Position numbers and translations under genes: made by a program
Part shown: positions 11,027 to 22,181 of the stretch, in pieces
Position numbering within the stretch: the first letter of the stretch is position 1
How the letters are laid out: every line of letters begins with the position of its first letter
Notes under the pieces: generated by a model
What the model saw: the letters and a program-made list of their open reading frames with translations, nothing else
What the model was told of the DNA's origin: nothing
Databases searched by the model: none
NCBI RefSeq assembly: GCF_001641265.1
Contig: NW_020167521.1
Location: forward strand, 124,001-188,000
DNA: 64,000 nt
Source of the DNA: Pseudogymnoascus destructans
Taxonomy: Eukaryota; Ascomycota; Leotiomycetes; Thelebolales; Thelebolaceae
Direction of reading: 5' to 3'

Positions 11027-13006
11027 ATGACCTCTCAACTGAATTACGACGAAATGTATCACGACCCAACAAACCGCTCGACTCCCGCAGGAAACGCGAA
11101 CCGCCCATACCCAAATATTGGTGGAGGCGGAGGTGGCCAGCGCGCCGTCTCGAGCAACTTTGACCCCTACGCACAACAACAGCAGGGCCAGGGATACCTG
11201 CAAAACGAGTACGCCGCCATGCGCTACGACGCCCAACGCCCCGATCGCCTCCCCCAACCCCAGACGCTCTACCAGGCCCCGGCCTTCAACGCCTACGATG
11301 GCGCGCAGACATGGAGTAACAATCCTTCCGCGGCCTTTAGCACAACCATGGGCCCGCCCTCGCGGAACCGAGCACAGGCGCGGAGGGGAGCCCTGCCAGC
11401 AGTGAGTACACCGAGAGACCGCCGCTCGTGGCACGCCGCTGACATCCAGAAGACCTGGTTAGACCAGCCACAACAGCAGAATGCGCCGTACCCCAGCCTG
11501 CAGACCCAGCAACCAATGCAGGGCATGCCGAACGGACACCAGCCGTCGATGTACCACGCGTCCCAGTTGGCGCAGCCGCAGCGACAAGACCGCCAGGCCG
11601 CATCGACCGAGGACAGCGCCTCCGAGGAGCTCATCCCGACGGCTATTGTCATAAAGAATATCCCGTTTGCTATCAAGCGCGAGCAGCTCACGGATGTGAT
11701 GTCCGAAATGCACCTGCCCCTGCCCTACGCCTTCAACTACCACTTTGACAACGGCGTGTTCCGCGGACTCGCATTTGCGAATTTCTCAAGCCCAGAGGAG
11801 ACGGCGGCCGTCATCGACGCCATGAACCACATGGAGCTGCAGGGCCGCAAGCTGCGCGTCGAGTACAAGAAGATGCTACCGCTGCAGGAACGGGAGCGTA
11901 TCGAGCGCGAGAAGCGTGAGAGGAGGGGACAGCTCGAGGAGCAGCACCGTCCTATGCAGATGGGCGTGCACAACTCGGCTTCCATCTCCTCTTTGTCTTC
12001 TGCCCTGCCTGCTTCGCCATCGCCGGTGTCCATGCGCGGCCAGCAAGAGACGAGTAAGTAGACTTCCAGCCACCGTGACATGATTGCACTACTAACAGCA
12101 ACAGAAATCGACATGAACGATGCCACGACGCTTGACTACTACGGCCGCCTCGTTGTCTTCAAAGACGACGAGACCAGACGCATGTTCGTCGTCGAGCCTC
12201 CCGTGCCCGCGACCTACCGCCGCGTCCTGCACGAACTGGCCCACAAGCTTGGCCTTGAGCACGAATCCGCCGGAACCGGCGACATGCGCCACGTGCAGAT
12301 CTTCAAAGACAAGCGCAGCAACCCGCTCTCCATGTCATCCGGCCTGCTCTACAACGACACCTCACGCCGCGGCCTCGCCCGCGCTGCCACAATGGACTTC
12401 AACGAGTCGCGTGACCCCCTTTACCACACCCTGCGCAACGCCTCCTCGGCCCTCCTCGATGTGCCAAGCTCTCCCGGCACCCTGAACGGTGCCCCACGCT
12501 CGCTGCGCGAAGCTAAATCCTTCGGCGACCTACAAGCGCGCACCTCGTCTCCCGCGCTCTCGAGCTCCTCTTTCCCCGCCAACCTCTCCCACAACGCAGC
12601 GCGCTACGCCGATTACCAAAACACGGCGCTTCCCCCGCGCGACGACTACCTGCCCACCGCCTTTTCCAACCTGGCGCTCGGCTATGAGCGCGGCGGCACG
12701 GCACCACGTATCCCTACCGCCGGCGCGATCGGGTCGCAGCGCTCGTCGCACGGGCTGGCGACGTACGAGGATGTGCAGCGTGGTGGGGCTGCGGGAGGCG
12801 GGGCCGTGGAGCGGCAGCCGCGCGGGCCGGGGTCGGAGTGGGGAGCTGGATTTGCGAGGGCGCGTGCGAATGGACATGCGAGCCGGGGGAGTGGAGAGTT
12901 GGATTTAGGCGAGGTCGAGGCGGAGACGAGACAACAGCAGCAGAAGCTTGATGGCGGCGGTGGTGGTGGTGGGGTGTCGCTTTTACGATACGATGTTTCC
13001 TCATGA
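11027..13006 (+). CDS. pin4: RRM and R3H domain RNA-binding protein, PIN4/MDT1-like
   Basis: Predicted cytoplasmic RNA-binding regulator related to yeast Pin4/Mdt1, which acts in DNA-damage and growth control. Two exons (11027-12053, 12099-13006) with a 45-bp intron encode 644 residues; the donor GTAAGT and acceptor ACTAACAG keep frame. Residues 1-190 are low complexity, rich in Gln, Pro and Asn. The RRM lies at about 200-285: the RNP2-like stretch is TAIVIKNIPFAI and the RNP1-like stretch is FRGLAFANFS. A basic helix LQERERIEREKRERRG follows. After the intron, an R3H-type motif is seen in TYRRVLHELAHKLGLEHES (Arg-x3-His). The C-terminal 270 residues are Ser/Gly/Pro rich with a Gln run and a poly-Gly tail. 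Several SQ/TQ-type sites fit a PIKK target, which is inferred. The ATG at 11027 is the first in the frame. Confidence 0.86.
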
Positions 13007-15079
13007 GACGATGCTTTTATGACCGCATGATGGATGATGGGATGATGGGGGTGCTAGAATGAGGTTTGTGTTTGAAGATGGTGGAGGTTGGTATACGATG
13101 AGAACTCTGCAACGCAAAAAGCTGAGTTTAGTGTTGAATGAACGCGCGACGACGGACGAATTGATGGACGAAGCCCGATGATTGAAACGGATCCTGAAGT
13201 TACATTGTGCATTTTTCTGCTTTTTCGGAACTGTTTTACGTCTTCTGTTTTTGGCTTATTTATTACGTTTATTTGGGGGACACAGAGGAAGTTGGGGGTT
13301 AGTCGTCGCGACTAGGGGGGTAATGATACCAGGACAAGCCCGGGTGGGGTAGTCAAGAGAAAGCTGTGGACGACTGAGGAGACGCAGGCTATGTGCGCTT
13401 TGGGGGCCTAGGACGCGGGGTTGGGTGGAGAATATTATACGTTTATATGCGGCGCGTGCTTTGGGAGGAATCTGTAATAATAGTGCACAAATTTGCGAAA
13501 CGGGGAAAACGGGAAACAGGAACCAAGATACGAGACAGAAGGGGAGAGCGCTAGCTATCTATGTTTTGACGAAGGGGATTGGAAGGATGGGCGGCTGGCT
13601 GTGGAGATTTAATACATGTTGACTGGATCGATCGAATTATCTTTTTGTGGTGTCATCTATCTTGTTGTGTTCGTTTGATGCGGGGTTTTTTTTGTGGATG
13701 TTGTGGTTTCTGTCTTCTCTCTACTTCTTTTCGATTTCGACCTTCTTCTCCTGGGGGGTTGCAAGAGAGGTTTTGTGGCTATGATGCCTATGTGTGGATT
13801 GGATGTGGCGTTTGTTTTTGGAAGCTAGAGATTCCGTGGGCGACCTGTTTGCTTGAATTGATGATGATGATGACAATGATGCGTGTTTTGCATGATATTT
13901 GCGTGATGCATGATTTTGATGCATGATTTTGATGCATGATTTTGATGCATGATTTTGATGCATGGTTTTGATGCATGATTTTGATGCATGGTTTTGATGC
14001 ATGATGTGTGTGTTAGTTATGTGAGCGACGATTTTTGAATCCTACCGTGTTGGATTCAAGCTGTCTGTTTGTTGTAGGTTCGAATAGGAGGCGCGCTTGC
14101 GACGGGAAGTATTTTAAAAATGTGATTTGCTTGCATACCTGCATGAATCTTCGTGTTTTCCCCTCTCTTTCCAACTTCCTGCCTACTAACTTAGCCTATT
14201 ATTACTACTCAATGTGTTCATTTCAGGATTCCATCTGTGTTTTGCCTGGTACGCCCCCTTTGAAACCCAAGGAATTGTTTGCTACGAACGAAAACCACCC
14301 TGGAAAGTCTCTGAACAGAGGTTGGAAGTGCCTCCCAGACGCAACAGGGCCCAGAAACTTTGCGGAGGCAAACAGACAATGCTGAGTGGTGGCAGTGGAT
14401 GGAAAGCCGGAGTAACATCCGGTGGTAGTGCTCAAATACAACATCTCCATTTCACGATTATCAATAGCTTGGAAAGCAGCTCGCAGTGACCATATGATCA
14501 AGTCCTTCATGCCATTGTAGTTATGCGTTCTCAACAGTCCCATCCATGAATTACCACTTCCCAAAGAGCCCCTGACCAACCCCCAATGTCCTGTTGCTGT
14601 GATATTGGGTTTTGAGTCAAGCAACTGTATATATCATCGCCGGGGATCCCCTCATGAAACGTCTGGGAATGGTAAATTCCGGCTTATGCACAGTTGAAGT
14701 CACTCACTTTCACTTCTCTAGATGTTTGTAGCCTCGTTTGTGAATGTTTCATGACTCCCAGCTTATTTTATTTGCGAGCCCTGTTTGGATATGTATTGCT
14801 GCTACTCTATCCGCAGTCGGTTCCCGCCGGGACTGATGAGGTTATCCAGTGCAACTGTAGGCGTAGTAGCGACACTAGCAGACAAACAGAAAATACCTCT
14901 TGGATTATTATTTGAACAAAGGGGGACGGCGGGTCATTAAAAAGGTCGACAGCCTAGTATCGTTCGTAAGTTCAGGGTAAAATATTACAACCAGCATTTT
15001 TGGAGCCAGCTATTACTCCCACCATCATTCAACACAAAGCCACCACACAACCAGAGCAAAACAATAGCTATTGCTTCAG
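13007..15079. other. Intergenic 2.1 kb with a 13-bp satellite
   Basis: No protein is recognised. Short open frames at 14035-14489 (+) and 14223-14624 (-) overlap each other and show no domain. The main feature is the tandem repeat at 13905-14005, preceded by an ATG-rich triplet run at 13858-13885. The last few hundred bases are the likely promoter of the TPR-SET gene. Confidence 0.45.
13905..14005. repeat. 13-bp tandem repeat
   Basis: About 7.8 copies of a unit reading GATGCATGATTTT, two of them with a single A-to-G change (GATGCATGGTTTT). Each unit contains the palindrome ATGCAT, so the array is a regular ladder of octamer-like ATGCAT sites spaced 13 bp apart. Confidence 0.9.
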
Positions 15080-17400
15080 ATGGATGCCCATGATGTTACC
15101 ACACAGTATATGGAGCCCTTGAGGAAGTTCAAGAAGATGTTGGAGGAAGCCAAAAAACGTCAAGGCGAGCGACCCAACGATCGAAAGCCTCCCGAATATG
15201 CGTGCATGAGGTTCATGATGGCGTTTGGGACCCTGGGACAAAACAAACCCGGCCATTCTATTCATACATCATTCGTTGCACCAGCATACTCTCCATGCAT
15301 CATACCAGTGGCCGATCTCAAACATGTCACGATTGATGAGCTTCTACTCGAGACGCATCACCGAGGCACCTGTATACTGCTACGATGCATTACACCCCCC
15401 AACCGGATGACGGCCATTATGGTGCTGGCCGAAGACAAAAACAATGATGTTGTGTGTCTACAGATGTACCAGCAGGAAAATGAGGAAACACGGCCTGCAA
15501 CTGACATCGCAAATCCGGGGGTTGTACTCCTTGTAAAGGAACCCTACTACAAGATTATGAGCGATGGAGAGTATGGGTTGCGCGTAGATCATCTCTCTGA
15601 TATTGTTCACCTCAAGAGCGACGATGTTAGGATCCCATCAGATTGGCAGCCGCGTGTTATCGAAGTTGAGCAGTCGGCCGAGGCATTGAAGCTGAAGGGG
15701 AACTCGGCAATGAAAAAGGGAAAATTCTGGGATTCTATTGCTATGTGAGTATAGCCTATGAAGCATGCATATTTCATACTAATGGCCCTGTAGCTACTCT
15801 GATGCACTTGTACAACCTACTTCGGTCGACGAGGCAGAAATTATCAAGCGCAACAGATCTCTCGCCTTTCTCCGAACAAAACAATTCGACGCAGCCCTAT
15901 CCGACACAGGATTTCCCAACTTTGGCGAGAATGCTTCTGAGAAAGCAATGTTCAGGGCAGGAGAGGCCCTGTACTATCTCGGGCGCTTTGATGAATGCCG
16001 CAACGTACTTGCGATGCTTTGCCGCCTTTATCCACTCAATGCTCTTGCTCGTGCATCGTCAGACCGTGCCGAAAGCCGGCTCAGGGAGCAGAAGACAGGA
16101 GAATTCAACTTCAAACTTCTTCAAGCAGAAGCTAAAAAGCTCAGGCCTCCTCATCTGGACCATGCTACCTACATTGGACCTGTCGAAGTCAGGCAGACAG
16201 CATCCAATGGCCGAGGTCTATTTGTCACAAAAGCGGTGAAAGCGGGTGACTCGCTTTTGTGTGAGAAAGCCTTTGCCCACTGTTACGCCCCCGAGAAATC
16301 AGATGCCGAAAAGGCAGGCGAATCGATTATTAGCATCCTGATGAACCCTGAAACCAATACAGCTTTTATGGGAACACAAGCTGATCTTCTTATGAGTGTT
16401 GTTCAGAAGATGTACCATAATCCTTCGGTTTCTTCAGCTTTCACAGCTCTTTACCATGGGGGTTACAAAGGAGTTGATGCCACAGCTGTTGACCAGACAC
16501 CAATAGTTGATACGTCAGTACCCTTCTAAAATATACTTTCTCTACTAACATACTTACTCTAGTTTTCAAGTGGAGCGAACCATCTCCTTCAACTCTTTTG
16601 GCTGCCCACTCTCCAGCGTCAACTCGCAAGCAAAAGTTCGCGACCACAAGGACGAGCCACACACTGCCTTTCATTCCACCGGCATTTGGATTCAAGCGTC
16701 ATATATCAACCACAGCTGCACCAGCAACGCCCGTCGAGCATTTATCGGCGACATGATGATTGTCCGTGCAACCTGCGACCTAAAGAAAGACACCGAGCTC
16801 TCATTCTGGTACCGCTGCCCCATCAAACACAACGCGGCAGACGCCCAAAGCAAATTCGAGAATTGGGGGTTTGAATGTGCATGCTCCATATGCTCTGATA
16901 ACAAATCTACAGCTCCTCCAGTCTTACGGAAGCGAGAAAAGCTGAGGACGAGCATAGAGAAGGCATTTAAGGTAGCTTCATTGGGAAGTGGTTTATTGCA
17001 GAAGATCGAGCGCTTGATTGACGAATTGAATCAGACATATTCTCAACCTGCAGACAAAGTCCCTCGTCTTCTAGTCTGGGACCCACAATTGGCTTTGGCA
17101 CAAGCTTATGCATCTTTAAACCAGACGAGAAAGTGCATCGTGGCCGTCGGAAAAATTCTTACTTCGCTAGGATTTCTCATAAGCGGCACAGACTCTCCAC
17201 AGACGCCATTTTCAATCGACCGATGGGGCATGCTCCAGGATTATCTCGTGGAAGCTTTTGTGCTTCTCCGAAATATGTTTTTGGTAACCAAGGCTGTAGA
17301 AAATTCGAAGAAAGCAGGCGAGTATGCCAGAACTGTGTACAGGATGGTAGTCGGTGAGGATGCGACGTTTGAGAGAGTATGGGGTGCAGAGGGACTCTGA
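15080..17400 (+). CDS. TPR and SET domain protein (SMYD-like methyltransferase candidate)
   Basis: Predicted S-adenosylmethionine-dependent lysine methyltransferase of the fungal TPR-SET type; the target, histone or not, is unknown. Three exons (15080-15744, 15794-16513, 16563-17400), both introns 49 bp, give 740 residues. A novel N-terminal region of about 195 residues precedes TPR-like helices (SAEALKLKGNSAMKKGKF onward, about 200-300). The SET domain opens with SNGRGLFVTKAVKAGDSLL near residue 355, carries a long insert, then IQASYINHSCTSNARR near 505 and ELSFWYRC near 535. A Cys-rich post-SET WGFECACSIC follows. Where many SMYD proteins have EEI..SY, this one has ELSFWY, so the conserved Tyr is kept in shifted context. 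No MYND finger is seen. The C-terminal 200 residues are helical, as in SMYD proteins. Confidence 0.85.
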
Positions 17401-17686
17401 TTTACTTCCACGCTCAGCCTAGTGGTTTCAGGTAGATCTGTAGGATAATAGGACAATAATATTACCGGTCTCTATCTGACAACTGGGGTCATATTTGAAA
17501 CCCGTAGTGCTAAATGTGTCTCTCATAATCCACCCGCAATTGCCGCCCATAGAGCGTGGTAGACCTGGCGGAGTGTACAGGAGTAGATACTGATACAAGC
17601 ATGGTAGATAATAATTATGCCAAATAAATCACATGGATTAAGTGATGCGAATTGTAGATTGAATTTTCTTATACCTTGTCCCACAA
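17401..17686. other. Gene 3' flank, no feature recognised
   Basis: AT-rich downstream flank of the TPR-SET gene; nothing supportable was seen. Confidence 0.4.
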
Positions 17687-17893
17687 TTAAGCCCTTCTCA
17701 TCTTGGCTCTCTCGGCCTCTGCATTTACTTTGATAGAATACACCCCAGTTGCCACATCCCTATCAGTCTCTCAAGGAACAAATAGCACGCGGAGATTGAG
17801 GGTCTCCCCCTTAGCCTTAATATTTTTACAGACTTCATCCACCGTTTTGATCGTAACGAGGTCCGCCTTAACGAAGATGTACTCACCCTCCGA
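17687..17893 (-). pseudogene. Short-chain dehydrogenase fragment (inner N-terminal part)
   Basis: The reverse strand gives SEGEYIFVKADLVTIKTVDE, a block that in fungal SDR proteins follows the NAD(P)-binding GxxxGIG region, then a TGA and a piece containing ATGVYSIKV that resembles an SDR end. The first SDR block lies on the opposite strand at 18418-18656. Gene breakage by rearrangement is inferred. Confidence 0.55.
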
Positions 17894-18177
17894 AGAATTT
17901 CTGTAGCCTTGAGGTGTCTAATTGCTGCAAATAACATCGTCTTTGAGGCTCCGTAGCCAGCATGATAGGAGTCTTCTATATATTTATATAGAGCCTTAAT
18001 TTGAGCCTCTGATAACATCTTATTATGTCCTCCATGTTGTGCCTTCGGTGTTGGGTTTTTCAATCGGTGAATCTTTACACATGGTAAATCCGTGCAGCTG
18101 TTGTAGGCTTTCCAGTCGGATTCTCGGCCAGGAATTGGAGGGCTTGAGAAATAGGGGTATCGTCGGTCATGATACAT
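17894..18177 (-). pseudogene. Possible transposase N-terminal helix-turn-helix fragment
   Basis: This open frame contains KMLSEAQIKALYKYIEDSYH followed by a hydrophobic helix and RHLKA, resembling the CENP-B-like N-terminal region of pogo-type transposases. The frame runs directly into the SDR-derived DNA, so it is a chimeric reading frame. The family call is tentative; no catalytic block follows. Confidence 0.35.
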
Positions 18178-18417
18178 TGGTTGGAATCATAGTTCATTGA
18201 ATGGATTTGTATGGTATTTCCTACGAGAAAACTTCTTGGCTATGGGGCGTTCCAACTTGCTTTCCCCTTCCCACTTGCTTTCCCCGACCAGCGACGATTA
18301 TGTCGTATTCGCCTGAACCATGCCGAGTACGCGATCCTTGATTGAGCATGGTGGATAACGTCCCGACTTCAAAATATTTTTGATTCTCCTCTCCTCCCAC
18401 CTTCGAATTTCCCACCA

Positions 18418-18656
18418 GGGTTTCACTACTAGAAGTCCGCGCTTTGAATTCCCTCGCTGCGTCTACCCTGCCTCCGGGGCTCGTGGTCATCTTCGCCAGT
18501 GCCACCAGCGGTATTGCTGAGGCAACGCTGAAGCAATTTGCAAAGCACACCGTGAGACCGCGCATCTACTGTATCGGCGACTTCGAGGAAGCCGCTGACC
18601 GCGTAGCTAAAGATGTGAAGAAGATTAATAATTCCACCAAAGCCACCACCCCGTAA
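18418..18656 (+). pseudogene. Short-chain dehydrogenase N-terminal fragment
   Basis: Translation gives VSLLEVRALNSLAASTLPPG and then VIFASATSGIAEATLKQFAK, the start and cofactor-binding region of a fungal NAD(P)-binding SDR. The TGxxxGIG-like motif is degraded (ASATSGIAE). The codon where an initiator ATG is expected reads AGG. The frame ends at a stop near 18656 and the catalytic Tyr-x3-Lys part is missing, so this is a dead gene piece. A similar C-terminal piece is found at 58436-58801; whether they came from one gene is unknown. Confidence 0.65.
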
Positions 18657-18879
18657 GCAAGTGTCCCCTCTCAAAACCCACCACATACCAACCACCAACC
18701 ACTACCACCCACCACTCCACTACGAATAATGTCTGGTCAGAAAGCTGTTCTACGTGAGGCATAAGAATGGCCCCTTCAAAACCCAAACGAAACAGCTTCA
18801 GTTGCAGCTATGATCTTCAAAGTGCATCCTAATAATATCTACAGCCTGCTTAACGGACGGCATATCCAAATCTTCATAA

Positions 18880-19044
18880 AATGGCAATTGATATCCTATT
18901 GATACTAGCAATGAGCGCAGAGCCAGAACGGCTATTCTTGGGGGCTAAGATTACAGTCACAGATCGCCGCAATCGATTGGGGGTAGATACTATTGGGTAC
19001 TTAGAGTGCTTAAAGTCTTGGTTAGCTATTACAGATACACCTTA
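18880..19044 (+). pseudogene. hAT transposase C-terminal dimerisation fragment
   Basis: Translation gives AIDILLILAMSAEPERLFLG and then a block ending LGVDTIGYLECLKSWL before a stop. This is the C-terminal dimerisation region of hAT-superfamily transposases (consensus like AMSAEPERVFSGA). The rest of the element is not recognisable, so only a relic remains. Confidence 0.75.
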
Positions 19045-20330
19045 GGCAGGGATTAAGATAGAATGGTGAAAAGGGGCGTTAGTGCGAAGCAATTGATAGT
19101 ACTATTTATAAGTCATATGGTTGACACTGTTTACACTGCATATCATAATACAATATACTGCCAAGCTATATGGTGACAATATAATATAGGCACTCGCCAT
19201 ATGGTGACAATACAATATGCCTTTTTCTCGCAATATATTGCCAAGAATTACTATTGACAACACTGCTTCTGTAAAGGTTCCGCCCTTGTCAGGTTTGAGA
19301 GTCTAAATTGGGAAGAGCATAAAATTCGCCAACATGACCCGAAGAATGTACTACGACTTAAAGATATTTGAGAAGGAAGGATGCCGCCCGCTAAAGGAGT
19401 TACTACTGGATGATCGGTCGCTTCCCACCATTCTGAGAGCATTCCAATATAATCCCCTAGTTGCGAGACGCCGAGCCCTGTAGGTGTCGTCGCCAAAGCA
19501 CAGAGTAAAAAGACCTCATGGCCAACATTGAGTTTGAGATTTAGGAGAATAGTGCGTGCCTTTCTCTGTTTGTCGTTCAAACCTTTCTTTCGATGAGGTC
19601 ATCGGCTTTTGTGCACCTTGCTTCTTATTATAGCCCTGTATTTTTAGCGTGGTATCATAATTCAGTAAGGGTGTCGAGAGAAAGAGAAAGATCCAAGCAA
19701 CCTCTTCTATAATATTGCCCAAGCACCAAAAGCCAAGTGATTCCGATAAAAGGCCTTCTTGGGAAATTGGGCTTAGAAATACTGGTATCTCCACAGGGTC
19801 AAATACACAAATAAATAAAGAACATTCCCCCCTTCTTCCCCTCAAATCCTCCCCCAGTTGCGAATGTCGTGTAAGTCTTTCTCCATCATCCTTTCAAGCC
19901 TTAGCGGTACAGCACTGAAAGACATAACTTAGCGACTTCAAGTTCGAATTCAAATTCAGTCCACTTTACCTGAAGTTCCGATTAATATCATTATGTCAAG
20001 TCCCTGGGTTGCTTGACATTGTTGTGTGATGCATGTGCCAGTAAGGCTCGAGTGCTTCAACGCAAACTGTAACCCAAGGGACTGCGAAGGTATGATAGGC
20101 AAAAAAATGATAGAAGACGACTAAATTGGGGGAACCGTGACTATTTAACTAGATTGTCAAAATAACCACCAGGAACATTACCAAGAACAGCTAAACGAAT
20201 TTCCCTGATATATCCTGTATGACACAGAAACTTGTCAGAATTCCTTGTTAATCCAGGTCTAGACCACATGTAAGCAGTCGACCGGTTACTCCTACATCTC
20301 AAGGAGACAAAACACCTAGCTCTCCAATTT
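19045..20330. other. TE debris without supported genes
   Basis: AT-rich DNA with two direct copies of a TATGGTGACAATA-type segment near 19169 and 19200. An open frame at 19251-19580 (-) has no recognisable domain. Part of the distal sequence probably belongs to the copia relic that follows. Confidence 0.35.
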
Positions 20331-20810
20331 GGACCAAATATTAAAGAGCCACGTTTCCAATGCTGTAGTGATGCAGATTGCGAGTCTACTAGAAAGAGTA
20401 CAGAGGGGTATTTGTTCACTCTTTTTGGAGGAGCTATAGACTGGCGCTATACAAAGCAAAAGACCGTATCAACCTTAACAACAGAAGCTGAGCTTCTAGC
20501 CTATCATATAGTGCAAAACAGCTCTATTGGTGTCAGCGTTTCTTCTCAACTATCAAACTAGACCTAAATGAGCCATACTCACTTTGTGATAATATGCAAA
20601 CTGTACGGCTCTTACTTAAGGAGTCTCCAAAGCTAGTTACAAAGCTTAAACATATAGACGTCCATTCACACTGGTTAAGACAGGAGGTAGAGCATCGAAA
20701 CCTAGACATTAAGTGGATAGCTACGTACGAGATGCCAGCAGACGGTTTTACCAAAGCCCTACCTTAACATAAGCACAAGGAGGTCATTAAACATTTGAAC
20801 CTTGTAGACA
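20331..20810 (+). pseudogene. Ty1/copia reverse transcriptase-RNase H fragment
   Basis: Plus-strand translation shows CSDADCESTRKSTEGYLFTL, then KQKTVSTLTTEAELLA, then a block with ADGFTKALP followed by a stop and HKEVIKHLNLVD. These are the ordered RNase H and C-terminal motifs of Ty1/copia Pol. Frame changes and stops show it is dead. No LTRs were identified beside it. Confidence 0.8.
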
Positions 20811-22181
20811 TAAAGCACCTCCTATAGAGTGCCTACTCAAAAGCACAACTCCGTACGAAGCACTAGCTACCTTTGTAACCCGGAAAGCAGCCCCTTGAAC
20901 AACAGGATCCAACTATCTACTTCACCTACTGGAAAGTGAGGCAATACAAGAAAAGCTTACTGATGAGTCCCGACGAAGTTAGAACTCTCGAAAGCACCAA
21001 AGCCGCCTACAGTCACTTCGTTTTACTATGCGTTCTTATTTTTTCAACTTTCCCATTAGAAAATCAAACATGCACTCTTTTGGACAGAATCCTAACTCCG
21101 TACGAGCTAGATACAACACTATACACACGAATTTCATTATTATTTTTTCGAAATTTCAAAACCCATTTCAACAAAAGGGGGAAACAGAGGGGAATAGGAG
21201 AAATCCCCGACTTTCACCATACAAAAACAGGAGAAAAAGCGACTTTTCTCACAATTACACCTACGTACGTACGCACATGTCACAAGAATGGCACACGAAT
21301 CACTAAGAAATCTACTGCCATTTTGGTCTATCTTAGGCAAAGAGGCAAAAACAACGAAAACCCACTGCACCACAAGTCCGTACGCCGAAATCCCAACCCA
21401 AACAGCATTTCCACCACCATTTCTCTGAGCTCCCTCCAACGCCAACTTCCGTGCGTGGGCCCGAGTCCCAGCACGCTCCCCAGGACGAGGATTATCATCC
21501 TTCGGAGGAGTAGGCTCCTGGTCTTCTTGAGAGGAATCTACTTAAGTTAGCTCGTACGGACATATGAGAATGTCCAAAGGTACATAAGTAAACAGGGAAA
21601 GGAAGTACTCACGAAGAGATCAGCAGGCTGCCCGGTGTTTCATGACGCAGGAAGCGCAGGCACCACCCTGCAAATTCCCAAAGGATATGCATACTGTGAA
21701 GAAGGGAATCTGCCGAGATCCCTCCTTCTGCTTGGCTCTCCCCCCCCACGCCGCGTATTTCCCTCCAAACTGTGCTCCAAAGCCCATCGCAAGGCATAGA
21801 GCAAATAGCAAGACCTAGCTAATAAGGCTAAAACGTATCGTAACACCTCATCTGTGGCTGTGGCGTGGTTCATACACCCCCTTTCAACGCATCTATATCA
21901 TCATAATAATGCATCGCTAGCATAGCGGTAAGCCCAACAGCACACGGCACCGAGAGCCAAATCATAGTTGGCAGAACAGTGAAGAAACCAACTCCCTCCC
22001 CACATAGCCGTTCGTGTCATTCATACACGACCCTCATTCACTCCTCAACAGCCACAACAAGCACTTCCCCATCTACACCATCATCGTCGTCTGCGGCATC
22101 AGGGCTTGCGCGGCGCGAGAGCATGCTCATACCCATGTGCATAACCGGTGCAGGGCTCCTGAAGACGCATTAGTTTTGATC
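20811..22181. other. Intergenic region without supported genes
   Basis: An open frame at 20936-21550 (+) has biased, low-complexity composition and no domain, so it is not called. The rest is the 3' flank of the nuclear-protein gene, with an A8/G10 homopolymer pair at about 22191-22208. Confidence 0.4.

Noticed and set aside
14040..14110. tRNA-like GGTTCGAAT sequence
   Set aside because: The T-loop-like word is present, but no matching acceptor stem or anticodon arm could be built; no tRNA is called in the window.
14214..14624. Overlapping 91- and 133-codon frames on opposite strands
   Set aside because: Neither shows a domain; intergenic open frames of this size are expected by chance.
19251..19580. 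109-codon minus frame considered as a middle part of the broken SDR gene
   Set aside because: It lacks the catalytic Tyr-x3-Lys region and any alignable SDR block.
20936..21550. 204-codon plus frame
   Set aside because: No recognisable motif, overlapping frames on both strands, and position in TE debris.
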